Shown here: one piece after another, positions 16,901 through 23,463 of the stretch
Numbering within the stretch: position 1 is the first letter of the stretch
How the letters are laid out: the number at the start of each line of letters is the position of its first letter
Notes under the pieces: model-generated
The model's input: the letters and a program-made list of their open reading frames with translations, nothing else
What the model was told of the DNA's origin: nothing
The model's database searches: none
Origin: an uncultured Chloroflexales bacterium
Lineage (GTDB): Bacteria > Chloroflexota > Chloroflexia > Chloroflexales > Chloroflexaceae
Assembly (NCBI GenBank): GCA_937925925.1
Contig: CALANA010000049.1
Span: 1-42,808 of the forward strand
Direction of reading: 5' to 3'
DNA: 42,808 bases
Translations under genes and position numbers: made by a program

Positions 16901-18391
16901 CAGGATCAGGGGGTCGTGCGGAGCGCCAGTCAGCTTATTACGTTTACGACGGGCGGCGGTCTGGCAGGGTGGGTGATTCGCAACCAGGAACCGGCCCATA
17001 TCGATGATGTACGCCTGGATAAGCGCTGGATCGTTGAAGAAGGGCGGGCCGATGATGTGCGCTCGGTCGTCGCGGTGCCCTTGATGACCCGCGATGCGAC
17101 CCTGGGGGTACTCATTCTGACCAGTCCGGTGATTGGTTATTTTACGGAAGGCCAGGTGCGCCTGCTAGGAACGATTGCCAACGAGGTTGCGATTGCGATT
17201 AACAATGCAACGCTGTATGGCTATATTACAGAAATGGCATCGCGCCTGGCTGATTTGTTAGAACAACAGCGTGAAGAGACCAGCAAAAGCCGGGCTATTC
17301 TCCAGAGTGTCAGCGAAGGGGTGATTGTGCTGGATGAAGATCAGCGGATTGCGCTGTTCAATCCCGCGGCCGAAAACGTGCTGGGAATTCCAGCCAGAGA
17401 TGTTTTGGATCGCCCGATGGTATTGCTGGCGGCACAAGGGCAGTCGGAAATCAAGCGCAAACGGGCGCGTATGATTCACCAGGGATTACAGGAGGGATTG
17501 ACCAGAGCTGCTGAGCAGAAACACGGTATTTATAGTATGTCGCTGGAGTTGCCCGATCCCCAACAGACAATCGCGGTCAATTTTGCGCCAGTCGTCGGGC
17601 CAGATGAGCGGCGCTATGGTGATGTAGCCGTGTTACGTGATGTTACCCGTGAGATCGAAGCTGATCGGGCCAAGCGTGAATTTATCTCAAAGGTATCGCA
17701 CGAGTTGCGTACGCCGCTCACCGCGATCAAGGGCCATGTCGATCTGTTGCTGCTGGGAACCCTGGGCACACTCAATGAAAGCCAGATAAGTTGTTTGACG
17801 GTTGCCAAAAATAACTCTAATCGCCTACGCGATCTGATAGAAGATATTCTAGATATATCGCGGATTGAGTCGGGTAAGATCAAACTGTACTTCAAGCAGG
17901 TTGATATACGCCTGGTGATCAATGATGTGGTGCAATCCTTACAACTGGAAGCGGAACGCCAGCAAATGAGCGTGAAGATAGAGATTGAGGATGAGTTGCC
18001 ACTGGTGACCGCCGATCAGAAACGTTTGACGCAGGTGGTCTTCAATCTCTTCTCGAATGCGGTGAAGTATACCTATGCTCAGGGACATATCTGGATTCGT
18101 GCCTTTCTTAATCCGGCGAATATGGTGCAGGTTGAGGTTGAGGATACCGGGGTCGGTATGTCACCCGAGCAGTGTGCAAAACTGTTCCGCCCATTCTACC
18201 GTGCCGATAATCCGCTACGCGATGCAGTCGGGGGTACCGGGTTGGGCCTCTCGATTGCCAAATCGCTGGTTGAGCAGCACGGTGGTCAGATGTGGGTGAC
18301 CAGTGAGTTGGGTAAGGGCAGTATCTTTAGCTTTATTATTCCGCTGGAACAGCCTGAAATAACCGATACAGTTGATGGAGATGACGTGTGA
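10916..18391 (+). CDS. Giant multi-GAF sensor histidine kinase (about 12 GAF, PAS, HisKA, HATPase)
   Basis: The protein has 2491 residues with no clear transmembrane segment, so it is probably cytoplasmic. A degenerate GAF-like domain (about 1-140) is followed by eleven recognisable GAF domains. Their last helices repeat patterns such as AIAIENARLF near 871, 1046, 1216, 1390, 1561, 1732, 1895 and 2091. A coiled coil of the type LERRVVERTAALEAAN lies at about 1905-1940. A PAS domain (about 2120-2250), HisKA with SHELRTPLTA (His2262) and an ATPase domain follow, with N box FNLFSNAVKY, DTGVGM near 2409 and GGTGLGLSIA near 2438. All catalytic motifs are intact, so autophosphorylation is expected. 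No bilin-binding Cys pattern was recognised in the GAF domains; ligands are unknown. The start is an ATG with only a weak ribosome binding site. The stop overlaps the next gene's GTG by 4 bases. Confidence 0.95.
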   Translation: MDVTTTSHQTHEWDLLAQLALCGQNGVTDLDLALFTQYVVDLLQRYVPCPWGLFVVVENGTVHTQASWGLSHEEEAQLLHGNGSKSYADEQYYLLRVGAEEVGYLLLATNNEVPATFYTALAAQLGLLLFTQRHNAQRRQNTTPSVAPPVPRQVDQEQLLVMSQQLRAKVSPNEIFDTLLVIARNLVDCTGIQICTYDLSAQALTIVCQMGVYSTGEWSSQRVTTWLVREGHGLRLNDVHHDHLPGVDLQWIFAETPAIRSYLGLPFRIDDELAVTLELVSDQTGAFSAEQEHLLWTVGLLAARAFVSSQRAEEAEEHLQLRIQQLRAIQRVSSQLTMTLYREEILDFVLEQALRATQASHGLIVLQEFDSTQNSTWLQSYKIVTTAGYSEVDREQLLHQQIDERFITTLAALQRGEPKLSPILSNAERDATRCVDALSALAMPIFYEGGVFGAILLLAPQSPGFDQEVTEFVRALANQTALAIGNAQRYTEQINQLRLLQQRESMLRSVLEIGQALRADRSLGDLLEQIGYSVIETANFRSVIFRLIDREKPDVLHAVAGAGIPLNELDRIAQATCPMEFVQRCLDPRFQIGRTFFVPTEVAPLVEQNLDVQSFSYAGYDLGRTTDVHPSDVATVVDLDTYDAALIVRKEWQPKDRLLVPLNSTDDRLLGVMEVSDPINRQRPTMRTTELLEILADQAAIAIENNYLLREARSTAEQMTILFQVGVAAASTVDLDILLKRVYQQIVSYKGMPSYFFVASYLPQREQMRFELFMEHGKMVRRLHKTIVPKTGMTGWIIDHGQPLLIRDLEAEQATLPVTPVFRGKQEIRSWLGVPLRIQNRILGVLSVQEVVPHAFSERDTQFFTVLANQLAIAIENLGLFQERERRLAELDVINQIGNITSSTLDLHQMLSQIYSCLTAFLPIDILNIYIYHTVSNEISLFLEGYQGTYEIRTRSHPPVRGSLVERIIQTRQPLVFENLVAEQVDAGLNPYPLVGSIEIQPASWMGVPLLVGDGEVVGVIVIQNYLPDLYGEREMAFLNTVANQIALGVHNARLFAESEQQVLKLKLLNRVSSAAAATLEMEQIYTAMIDAMVQVTGADQARMVIYDRQRGVAPIVAEYQATDIPDSVTIPLVDNPSVDWLDQHLCPLMAFDAQHDPLFARSHAVFRELNILSIALIPLIMGGEVIGCVGLDFVQQQAHLSPQNLELCQTIANQTVTAIENARLFAEAQANARALQVKVGELSTLLEAARILSSLLQPNEVLENLMDLVRRQLNVTTAALWSIGSDNVLTPTAMDGIPAEVGYVMQVPIGQGMTGQVAATNMPLVIDDVEAYGNSLYPEFNRSHGLTSYMGVPVVSREQIIGVLSVMTTAYRAFSADEVRLLSGLADQAAIALENARLFQDRERRINELMSINKISAAVTARLNLDDLLLELHRGISEIIDVSTSFIGLYDEQTHMLSYPIAYDQGRQVDREPMPLPQELSGWVIRNHQPLLLHSLEQVRDMGLDLERGGIAPESTEHSFLIVPIISSDRVLGVISIQSYEPRAFNEDDLRFVRTIANQAAVAINNARLFTERGRRIEELATFNEIGQALSATVSFEELTSLIYRQTSRLLDTTNFYIALLDEVHHEITFPLFYEAGQSRQVPPASDDTSLTRYVIHTRETLLLQGLELHAQVAALNIDSLDTERMPRAWLGVPMIVADKVIGVIGIQDYEHEHAYGPDDIRLLSTIASWAAIALENARLIAESRQNVRELTALYDVSVKLSGTLDVETIQHMVAQAALDLLDVEVSAVIGYDSMGQFLDPILANRNVPHTSWYQTIMNDHLTMQLLQTEQPLAITDLRETDLNLVAGECDIQGVLGVALGTRDMRIGAIWVGTRMPHEWTDHQVSLLLILANQAGQALKSAHLFDQVSNLAADLERRVVERTAALEAANNQIIHEKERLEVVHEITLALTETLDLTEIINRALEMSSTYLGVARGSIMLREQQSGDLVCRAVLQDQGVVRSASQLITFTTGGGLAGWVIRNQEPAHIDDVRLDKRWIVEEGRADDVRSVVAVPLMTRDATLGVLILTSPVIGYFTEGQVRLLGTIANEVAIAINNATLYGYITEMASRLADLLEQQREETSKSRAILQSVSEGVIVLDEDQRIALFNPAAENVLGIPARDVLDRPMVLLAAQGQSEIKRKRARMIHQGLQEGLTRAAEQKHGIYSMSLELPDPQQTIAVNFAPVVGPDERRYGDVAVLRDVTREIEADRAKREFISKVSHELRTPLTAIKGHVDLLLLGTLGTLNESQISCLTVAKNNSNRLRDLIEDILDISRIESGKIKLYFKQVDIRLVINDVVQSLQLEAERQQMSVKIEIEDELPLVTADQKRLTQVVFNLFSNAVKYTYAQGHIWIRAFLNPANMVQVEVEDTGVGMSPEQCAKLFRPFYRADNPLRDAVGGTGLGLSIAKSLVEQHGGQMWVTSELGKGSIFSFIIPLEQPEITDTVDGDDV

Positions 18392-19227
18392 GCGCAATAC
18401 ATCTTGACAACCGGTTGGTTCATTATGAAGTTTTTGGACGTGGCCAACCAATCATTTTTCTCCATAGCTGGCTAGGCTCCTGGCGCTATTGGGTACCGAC
18501 CATGGATCTGGTATCTGATCGGTATCGGGCCTATGCGCTCGATTTCTGGGGGTTTGGTGAGTCCGAACGTAAAGATGTCAGTTGCACCATTCCTGGCTAC
18601 GTGGATATGCTGTACCATTTTATGGACTGTATGGGTATTCAACGCGCCAATCTGGTGGGCCATGGTATGGGTGGTATGGTGGCGATTCGAGCGGCGAAGG
18701 AACATCCAGAACGTTTTTTGCGCCTGATGGTTGTTTCTACACCGATGGAGGGTATGATCTTGCATGAATGGATCAAACCCGGTGCTTTGTCGCGTCTGAT
18801 GGGCCGTAACAATGCCACCAATATCTGGGCCAGGCTGGTGCGCAATATTCCGATCGATGATCCTGAGGTACAGCAGGAACTCTTTGAAGATACTGATAAT
18901 TTGAATGAGCAGGTGGTACAGAATGTTCACCAGTCGATTCTCACGATGGATCTGCGTACCGATCTCGATGAACTCGAAAACAAACCGCTTCTCGCAGTGT
19001 ATGGTAAGAAAGATACGATTGTGCCGGCTGAACATGCCAGCAGTTTCTTACACCATGAAGATCGTCCGCATCAACTGATCGAATTACCACAGGCCAACCA
19101 TTTTCCCTTTCTGGAGCAAACTAGTAGCTTTAATCGACTGTTGCTGGATTTTATGGTAAGTAAAGGCACCCCGGTCGAAATCAAAGAGGAATGGCGACGG
19201 CGGGTTACCCAGCGTGAGTACTTATGA
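18388..19227 (+). CDS. Alpha/beta-hydrolase-fold protein lacking the nucleophilic serine
   Basis: This 279-residue protein follows the alpha/beta-hydrolase pattern: IIFLHSWLGS oxyanion region (about 22-31), ALDFWGFGES (50-59), nucleophile elbow, acid Asp209 in YGKKDTIVP, and His238 in ANHFPFLE. The elbow, normally G-H-S-M-G, reads Gly-His-Gly-Met-Gly at 91-95, so the nucleophile position is Gly93. Serine-type hydrolysis should be absent. The GTG start overlaps the kinase stop (GTGA), so translation is coupled to the giant kinase, implying a shared function. Sensor-coupled hydrolases are known (RsbQ with RsbP in Bacillus); a ligand-binding role is the simplest inference here. The gene ends 7 bp from a convergent gene. 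Confidence 0.88.
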   Translation: MSAIHLDNRLVHYEVFGRGQPIIFLHSWLGSWRYWVPTMDLVSDRYRAYALDFWGFGESERKDVSCTIPGYVDMLYHFMDCMGIQRANLVGHGMGGMVAIRAAKEHPERFLRLMVVSTPMEGMILHEWIKPGALSRLMGRNNATNIWARLVRNIPIDDPEVQQELFEDTDNLNEQVVQNVHQSILTMDLRTDLDELENKPLLAVYGKKDTIVPAEHASSFLHHEDRPHQLIELPQANHFPFLEQTSSFNRLLLDFMVSKGTPVEIKEEWRRRVTQREYL

Positions 19228-19234
19228 AAGACGA

Positions 19235-19450
19235 TCAGGCCAGCACGGCTACATCACAATAGCCTGCCCGCTGAATAGCCTCGATGAGCCAGCTTACATT
19301 TGTACGGCCATCGTGCAGCACCCGTACCGTCTGGGCGCTCACATTGATCTGTATCGTCTGCACTCCTGGCACGCGCTTGATGGCTTGCTCAATCGCTAGC
19401 AAGCAGTGCGGTTCAGTCATGTCCGGCACATACAATTGCTCAACAACCAT
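19235..19450 (-). CDS. Small HMA (heavy-metal-associated)-like protein with only one motif cysteine
   Basis: This 71-residue protein has the beta-alpha-beta-beta-alpha-beta pattern of HMA/CopZ domains: QLYVPDM, helix CLLAIEQAIKRVPGV, QTIQINVSAQTVRVLH, helix VSWLIEAIQRAGY. The metal-binding motif M-T-C-x-x-C is replaced by Met11-Thr-Glu-Pro-His-Cys16, so Cys13 is Glu while His15 and Cys16 remain. Canonical two-cysteine Cu(I) binding is not expected; a different metal or a redox or scaffold role is possible. GGAGGAG precedes the ATG. It lies 33 bases after the LutB-like gene and is probably the last gene of that operon. Confidence 0.8.
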   Translation of the reverse strand: MVVEQLYVPDMTEPHCLLAIEQAIKRVPGVQTIQINVSAQTVRVLHDGRTNVSWLIEAIQRAGYCDVAVLA

Positions 19451-19483
19451 CTGTCGTCTCCTCCTGTCGTCTTTTCGGCTATG

Positions 19484-20908
19484 CTATTGTTCCTGGTTGT
19501 TTCGGGTGTGTTCGCGTTCTGCCCACCACTGGGTAAAAGTCTGCCTGGCAAATGGCGGAAAGTCACGTTGATGCGTCCAGGCGTTCAGCGGCGGTGGCAG
19601 ATGATGAAAGTTGCTAGACCCGCGAATGCTTGTACTGAGTGCTGCCAGTTTGCCACCAGCCTGATAAAAGGCCGGATTGGACATTATTGTCTGCCAGCCG
19701 CGGATAGCTAACGCTTCGGTACGGGCAGACTTGCCAGCTTTAACCGCATCGGCACGCAGGCGTAGCAGCATATCGGGAATGGCAATGCGTACCGGGCAAA
19801 CGTCCTGGCAAGCACCACACAGACTGCTGGCATAGGGCAACTCATACGAGTCTGGCAGATCGGGTTGTAGCAGTGGCGTCAGCACGGATCCGATCGGCCC
19901 GGGATAAACTCCACCGTAAGCGTGTCCACCAATTGACTGATATACGGGACAAATATTGAGACAGGCACCGCAGCGAATACATAACAGTGACTCAACATAC
20001 TGGCTGCCCAGAATCGCTGAGCGTCCATTGTCAAGCAGAATCAGGTGAAATTCTTCCGGGCCATCTGGTTCAGCAGCACGGGCCGGGCCACTGACCATGG
20101 TGGTGTAGACCGAGAGCTTCTGTCCAGTGGCCGAACGCGCCAGCACTTGTAGTAGCACGGCCAGATCATCGAGCGACTCCACGACGCGCTCAATACCCAT
20201 AATGGCAACGTGAATGCGCGGTGTCGTGGTTGTCAAACGTCCGTTACCCTCGTTCGTTACCAGCACGACTGCACCACTGTTGGCGATGCCAAAGTTAACC
20301 CCGCTGATGCCCATATCGGCCTGGAGAAAGCGCTGACGCAGAGCCGTGCGGGCCGTGCGGGTCATGGTCGGGATATCATCGGTGGGGGGCATACCCAGGT
20401 GCTGGTGAAAGAGATCGCTGACTTGTTCGCGGGTTTTGTGAATTGCGGGCGCGATGATATGCGATGGTGTTTCGCCCGCCAGTTGGATAATGTATTCGCC
20501 CAGGTCGGTTTCGGCAATCGTCAGACCTGCTGCCTCTAATGCCTGGTTGAGGTGTATTTCTTCCGAGGCCATGGACTTCGATTTGACAATGAGTTGGACG
20601 GCGCGAGTGCGGGCCAGGTCGGCGATATACTGGCTAACGGCGGCACCATCTTCGGCCCAGCACACATACCCACCCTGGGCCTGAACATTATCGGCCAGGC
20701 GGCACAATAACTCATCGAGATGTGCTAGCGCATTGGCGCGAATAGCACGCGCTTGATCGCGCAATGCCCCTTCGTCGCTAAGGGCACCTATGGCATTGGT
20801 ACGATTGGCAATAAATCGTGAGGCCGAACGGCTGATCGCTGTCTGGAGCATGTCATCGTGCAGAGCAGTGGCTACACGTTCGGCAAAAGGGGGGATCTGT
20901 TGGTGCAT
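19484..20908 (-). CDS. lutB: LutB-like iron-sulfur protein of lactate oxidation
   Basis: This 474-residue protein has the usual length for LutB. A LUD domain (about 60-300) includes KSKSMASEEIHLN, GVNFGIANSGAVVLVTNEGNGR and the PRIHVAIMGIERVV segment. Two 4Fe-4S motifs follow: Cys310-x2-Cys313-x2-Cys316-x3-Cys320-Pro and Cys364-x2-Cys367-x3-Cys371-Pro, with GGHAYGGVYPGP between them. In the LutABC complex this subunit passes electrons during oxidation of L-lactate to pyruvate. It starts 12 bases after the LutA-like gene with AGAGGT as ribosome binding site. No lutC is present in the window, so the third subunit is either elsewhere or replaced. Confidence 0.9.
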   Translation of the reverse strand: MHQQIPPFAERVATALHDDMLQTAISRSASRFIANRTNAIGALSDEGALRDQARAIRANALAHLDELLCRLADNVQAQGGYVCWAEDGAAVSQYIADLARTRAVQLIVKSKSMASEEIHLNQALEAAGLTIAETDLGEYIIQLAGETPSHIIAPAIHKTREQVSDLFHQHLGMPPTDDIPTMTRTARTALRQRFLQADMGISGVNFGIANSGAVVLVTNEGNGRLTTTTPRIHVAIMGIERVVESLDDLAVLLQVLARSATGQKLSVYTTMVSGPARAAEPDGPEEFHLILLDNGRSAILGSQYVESLLCIRCGACLNICPVYQSIGGHAYGGVYPGPIGSVLTPLLQPDLPDSYELPYASSLCGACQDVCPVRIAIPDMLLRLRADAVKAGKSARTEALAIRGWQTIMSNPAFYQAGGKLAALSTSIRGSSNFHHLPPPLNAWTHQRDFPPFARQTFTQWWAEREHTRNNQEQ

Positions 20909-20920
20909 GATTGTACCTCT

Positions 20921-21673
20921 TTAATTACGTGCTTCCACCATATTGGCCAGTACCTCGGCAATATGGCGTACCCGAGTCGGCGAATTGATGCGGCTCAATC
21001 CACCAGCGATTTGCATCATGCAACTGGCGTCGCCGGTAACGACGAGATCGGCTTGTGTGGTAGCGATGGTGGTTAATTTACGGGCCAGCATTGCCTCGGA
21101 AAGCGATGATTGCTTGATAGCAAACATACCACCAAAGCCGCAACATTCTTCACAACTGGTAAGGGGCACAAGCTCAGCTCCACTTACCTGGTTGAGCAAG
21201 ATGCGTCCCTGTTGCTTCAGGCCCAGAAACCGCAGGCCATGACATGCATCATGGAAGGTCATGCGTCCTGCAAAGTGCGCACCAACATCCGTCACGCCCA
21301 GCACATCAACCAGATATTCGGTGAGTTCATAGGTACGGTTGATCAGTTCCTCTGCTGCGGCTTGATGTGGTGTCCCTCGAAATAATTCTGGATACAGATG
21401 GCGGATCATCGCACTACATGAGCCAGAAGGCAAAACAACATCACCCTGCCCGCGCAGCACCTCGATAGTGCGTCCAGCTACTACATAGGCTTCATCGCGG
21501 TAGCCAGCGTTAAAGGCCATTTGACCGCAACAGGTCAGGCCAGGCGGTACATGCACTGATACATGCTGTTGCTCAAGCAGCGTCACTGCTGCCTGCCCAA
21601 TTGAGGGAAACAGGTTGTCAACCAGGCAGGTGACAAAAAAGGCCACACGCCGACTGCCTTGTCGGTTTGTCAA
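20921..21673 (-). CDS. lutA: LutA-like (Fe-S)-binding oxidoreductase subunit with two CCG domains
   Basis: This 250-residue protein is of the LutA/GlpC C-terminal type. Two cysteine-rich (CCG) domains are visible: VAFFVTCLVDNLFP with GLTCCGQMAFNAGY, and MTFHDACHGLRFLG with SCEECCGFGGMFAIK. They match the family that binds iron-sulfur clusters in lactate oxidation. Start choice: an ATG at 21712 is in frame, but its bases fall within the predicted -10 box (TATAATG). The TTG at 21673 follows GGAAGGAG by six bases and gives the usual family length, so TTG is preferred. It is first in a minus-strand operon with the LutB-like and HMA-like genes. Confidence 0.88.
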   Translation of the reverse strand: MTNRQGSRRVAFFVTCLVDNLFPSIGQAAVTLLEQQHVSVHVPPGLTCCGQMAFNAGYRDEAYVVAGRTIEVLRGQGDVVLPSGSCSAMIRHLYPELFRGTPHQAAAEELINRTYELTEYLVDVLGVTDVGAHFAGRMTFHDACHGLRFLGLKQQGRILLNQVSGAELVPLTSCEECCGFGGMFAIKQSSLSEAMLARKLTTIATTQADLVVTGDASCMMQIAGGLSRINSPTRVRHIAEVLANMVEARN

Positions 21674-21710
21674 TGGGGTCTCCTTCCGGTCAAAAGGTAG
21701 AATATCGAAC

Positions 21711-21739
21711 ATTATACCCCATTTTTGCGTTGAAATATA
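21711..21739 (-). promoter_or_regulatory. Promoter of the lutAB-like operon
   Basis: On the minus strand a perfect TATAAT lies at 21716-21711 with a weak -35 (TATATT, 21739-21734) after a 17-base spacer. Predicted transcription starts near 21704, upstream of the ribosome binding site for the TTG start. Confidence 0.6.
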
Positions 21740-22059
21740 CAGGACTTACGCAGTTGCTTGAAGCTCACAGCTTTTTCGCCTGCGTCAGCGTGGAAACATG
21801 GGCGGGGCCTGCGGCCCCCCGCACCCCGCCGCGACGCAGGCGGGTGGGAGGACGAATGACAAGAACATGCAGCAGGTTCACGTCGAAACGGTATAAGCAC
21901 ATCAGAATCATGGTATGATGTTCCGGTTATCCCACGATGGTAGGGCGCGGAGGCGCTTCCAGGCGTTCAAGCGTTCAAGTGGTGGAGCCGTGCCCTACCG
22001 GGGCGCGGGCGGCGGGGGTGGCGCGTCCTGCATCTATGGTAGCTAGTATGAGGAGTAGC
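21740..22059. repeat. Insertion-sequence-end-like motif and GC-rich palindromic DNA in a divergent gap
   Basis: CAGGACTTACGCAGT (21740-21754) is identical to the reverse complement of 39500-39514, with similarity continuing for several bases. It looks like one end of an insertion element. Around 21798-21845 a GC-rich segment with GGGGCCTGCGGCCCC resembles the inner hairpin of the MITE copies. No gene is seen in the gap. The only gene starting rightward from it is the agmatine deiminase gene. Confidence 0.5.
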
Positions 22060-23109
22060 ATGAATTCCCAACCAACGCCGGCCCGATCCGGCTACTATAT
22101 GCCCGCCGAGTGGTCTTTGCACCAGGCAACCTGGCTCTCCTGGCCGCACAATCCCGCGACGTGGCCGGGCAAGCTTGATCGCATTCTGCCAGTATATGCC
22201 CAGATGGTTGCGGTGCTGGCACGCTCGGAGACGGTGCATATTAATGTCGCAGACGCGGCGATGGAAGCGTCTGCCCGCTCATGGCTCTACACCGTTGGTG
22301 CCGAGGGTGATATTCGGTTTCATCACTTCCCTACAAACGATGCCTGGTGCCGCGATCACGGTGCGATCTTCGTATGCCGTCAGGATGGCATGGCTCCGGC
22401 GTTAGCAGCGATAGACTGGGGCTACAATGCCTGGGGCAACAAGTATCCACCCTTCGACCTCGATAATCAAATCCCGGCGCGGATGGCCGAGGTATTGGAC
22501 ATACCGTGTATTGAAGGTGGGATGATCCTGGAAGGCGGCTCGATTGATGTTAATGGCGCAGGATTGTTGTTGACCAGTGAAGCCTGTCTGCTTAACCCTA
22601 ATCGCAACCCACATCTGCGCCGCGAACAGATCGAGCAACGTCTCTGCGATCAACTGGGAGTGGAAAAGATCCTCTGGCTGGGTGACGGGATTGTGGGCGA
22701 TGATACCGATGGGCATGTGGATGACCTGGCGCGGTTTGTAGCACCCGATACGATTGTCACGGTGGTGGAGGAAGATCCGTCCGATGCAAATTACGCGATT
22801 TTGCAAGACAATCTGGTACGCCTGCAGTCTATGCGTGACCTGCGTGGTCAGCCGTTGCGGATCGTGCCACTGCCCATGCCGCCAGCGCTTGTCTATGAGG
22901 GCCAGCGCCTGCCAGCCAGTTATGCCAACTTCTATATTGCCAACCAGGTGGTGCTGCTGCCGTTTTTTAACCACCCTAACGATCAGCGGGCGCAGCAAAT
23001 CTTACAGGAATGGTTTCCTGAACGGGAGGTTGTGGGGTTGGACTGCACCGATCTGGTCTGGGGCCTGGGTGCGTTCCACTGCCTGACACAGCAGGTACCC
23101 GCCGTGTAG
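22060..23109 (+). CDS. aguA: Agmatine deiminase family protein
   Basis: This 349-residue protein has the length of agmatine deiminases, which convert agmatine to N-carbamoylputrescine in polyamine synthesis. Guanidine-modifying enzyme motifs are visible: MPAEWSLHQATWLSWPH near the start, DAWCRDHGAIFV with Asp99, ILEGGSIDVNG, Gly218-His219-Val-Asp221-Asp, and the terminal catalytic Cys341 in GAFHCLTQQ. The family is also named porphyromonas-type peptidylarginine deiminase, but the size and motifs favour agmatine. Start choice: ATG 22060 after GAGGAG; upstream in-frame codons back to 21937 translate GC-rich non-coding sequence. It ends 9 bp from the convergent Rieske gene. No N-carbamoylputrescine amidase gene is next to it. 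Confidence 0.9.
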   Translation: MNSQPTPARSGYYMPAEWSLHQATWLSWPHNPATWPGKLDRILPVYAQMVAVLARSETVHINVADAAMEASARSWLYTVGAEGDIRFHHFPTNDAWCRDHGAIFVCRQDGMAPALAAIDWGYNAWGNKYPPFDLDNQIPARMAEVLDIPCIEGGMILEGGSIDVNGAGLLLTSEACLLNPNRNPHLRREQIEQRLCDQLGVEKILWLGDGIVGDDTDGHVDDLARFVAPDTIVTVVEEDPSDANYAILQDNLVRLQSMRDLRGQPLRIVPLPMPPALVYEGQRLPASYANFYIANQVVLLPFFNHPNDQRAQQILQEWFPEREVVGLDCTDLVWGLGAFHCLTQQVPAV

Positions 23110-23118
23110 CGCTGGCCC

Positions 23119-23445
23119 TCAGTCGTCCGACCAGTTAATTTCAATGTACACATCCGCACCGGTGATATGCACTGGATAGGTGTCAATACGTAAACCGATC
23201 GGTGGAATAATACTTTTGCCTGTGCGCACATCATATGTCCAGCCATGCCAGGGGCAGGTCACGGTCGCGGCTATCAGAACGCCGTTGGACAGCGGCCCAC
23301 CTTCATGGCGGCAGGTATCGCTAAAGGCATAGATCACTCCATCCACATTGGCGAGCGCAATCGGCAGACCGTCAACCGTCACACCGAGCATCTGACCGGG
23401 TTGGAGATCTGCCGTTGCCGCTACGCGCACAAGTTCAGGTACCAT
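23119..23445 (-). CDS. Rieske [2Fe-2S] ferredoxin-type protein
   Basis: This 108-residue protein has both cluster-binding boxes: Cys45-Arg-His47 in DTCRHEGGPL and Cys64-Pro-Trp-His67 in VTCPWHGWTYD, with 16 residues between Cys45-x-His47 and Cys64. The size and lack of a membrane anchor point to a soluble Rieske ferredoxin like those of dioxygenase or nitrite-reductase small-subunit type. It starts 18 bases after the Ser/Thr kinase stop on the same strand with a weak GGTGA site, so it may be co-transcribed with the kinase. No partner oxygenase or reductase is in the window. Confidence 0.92.
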   Translation of the reverse strand: MVPELVRVAATADLQPGQMLGVTVDGLPIALANVDGVIYAFSDTCRHEGGPLSNGVLIAATVTCPWHGWTYDVRTGKSIIPPIGLRIDTYPVHITGADVYIEINWSDD

Positions 23446-23463
23446 CTGTGTTTCACCGGTACC

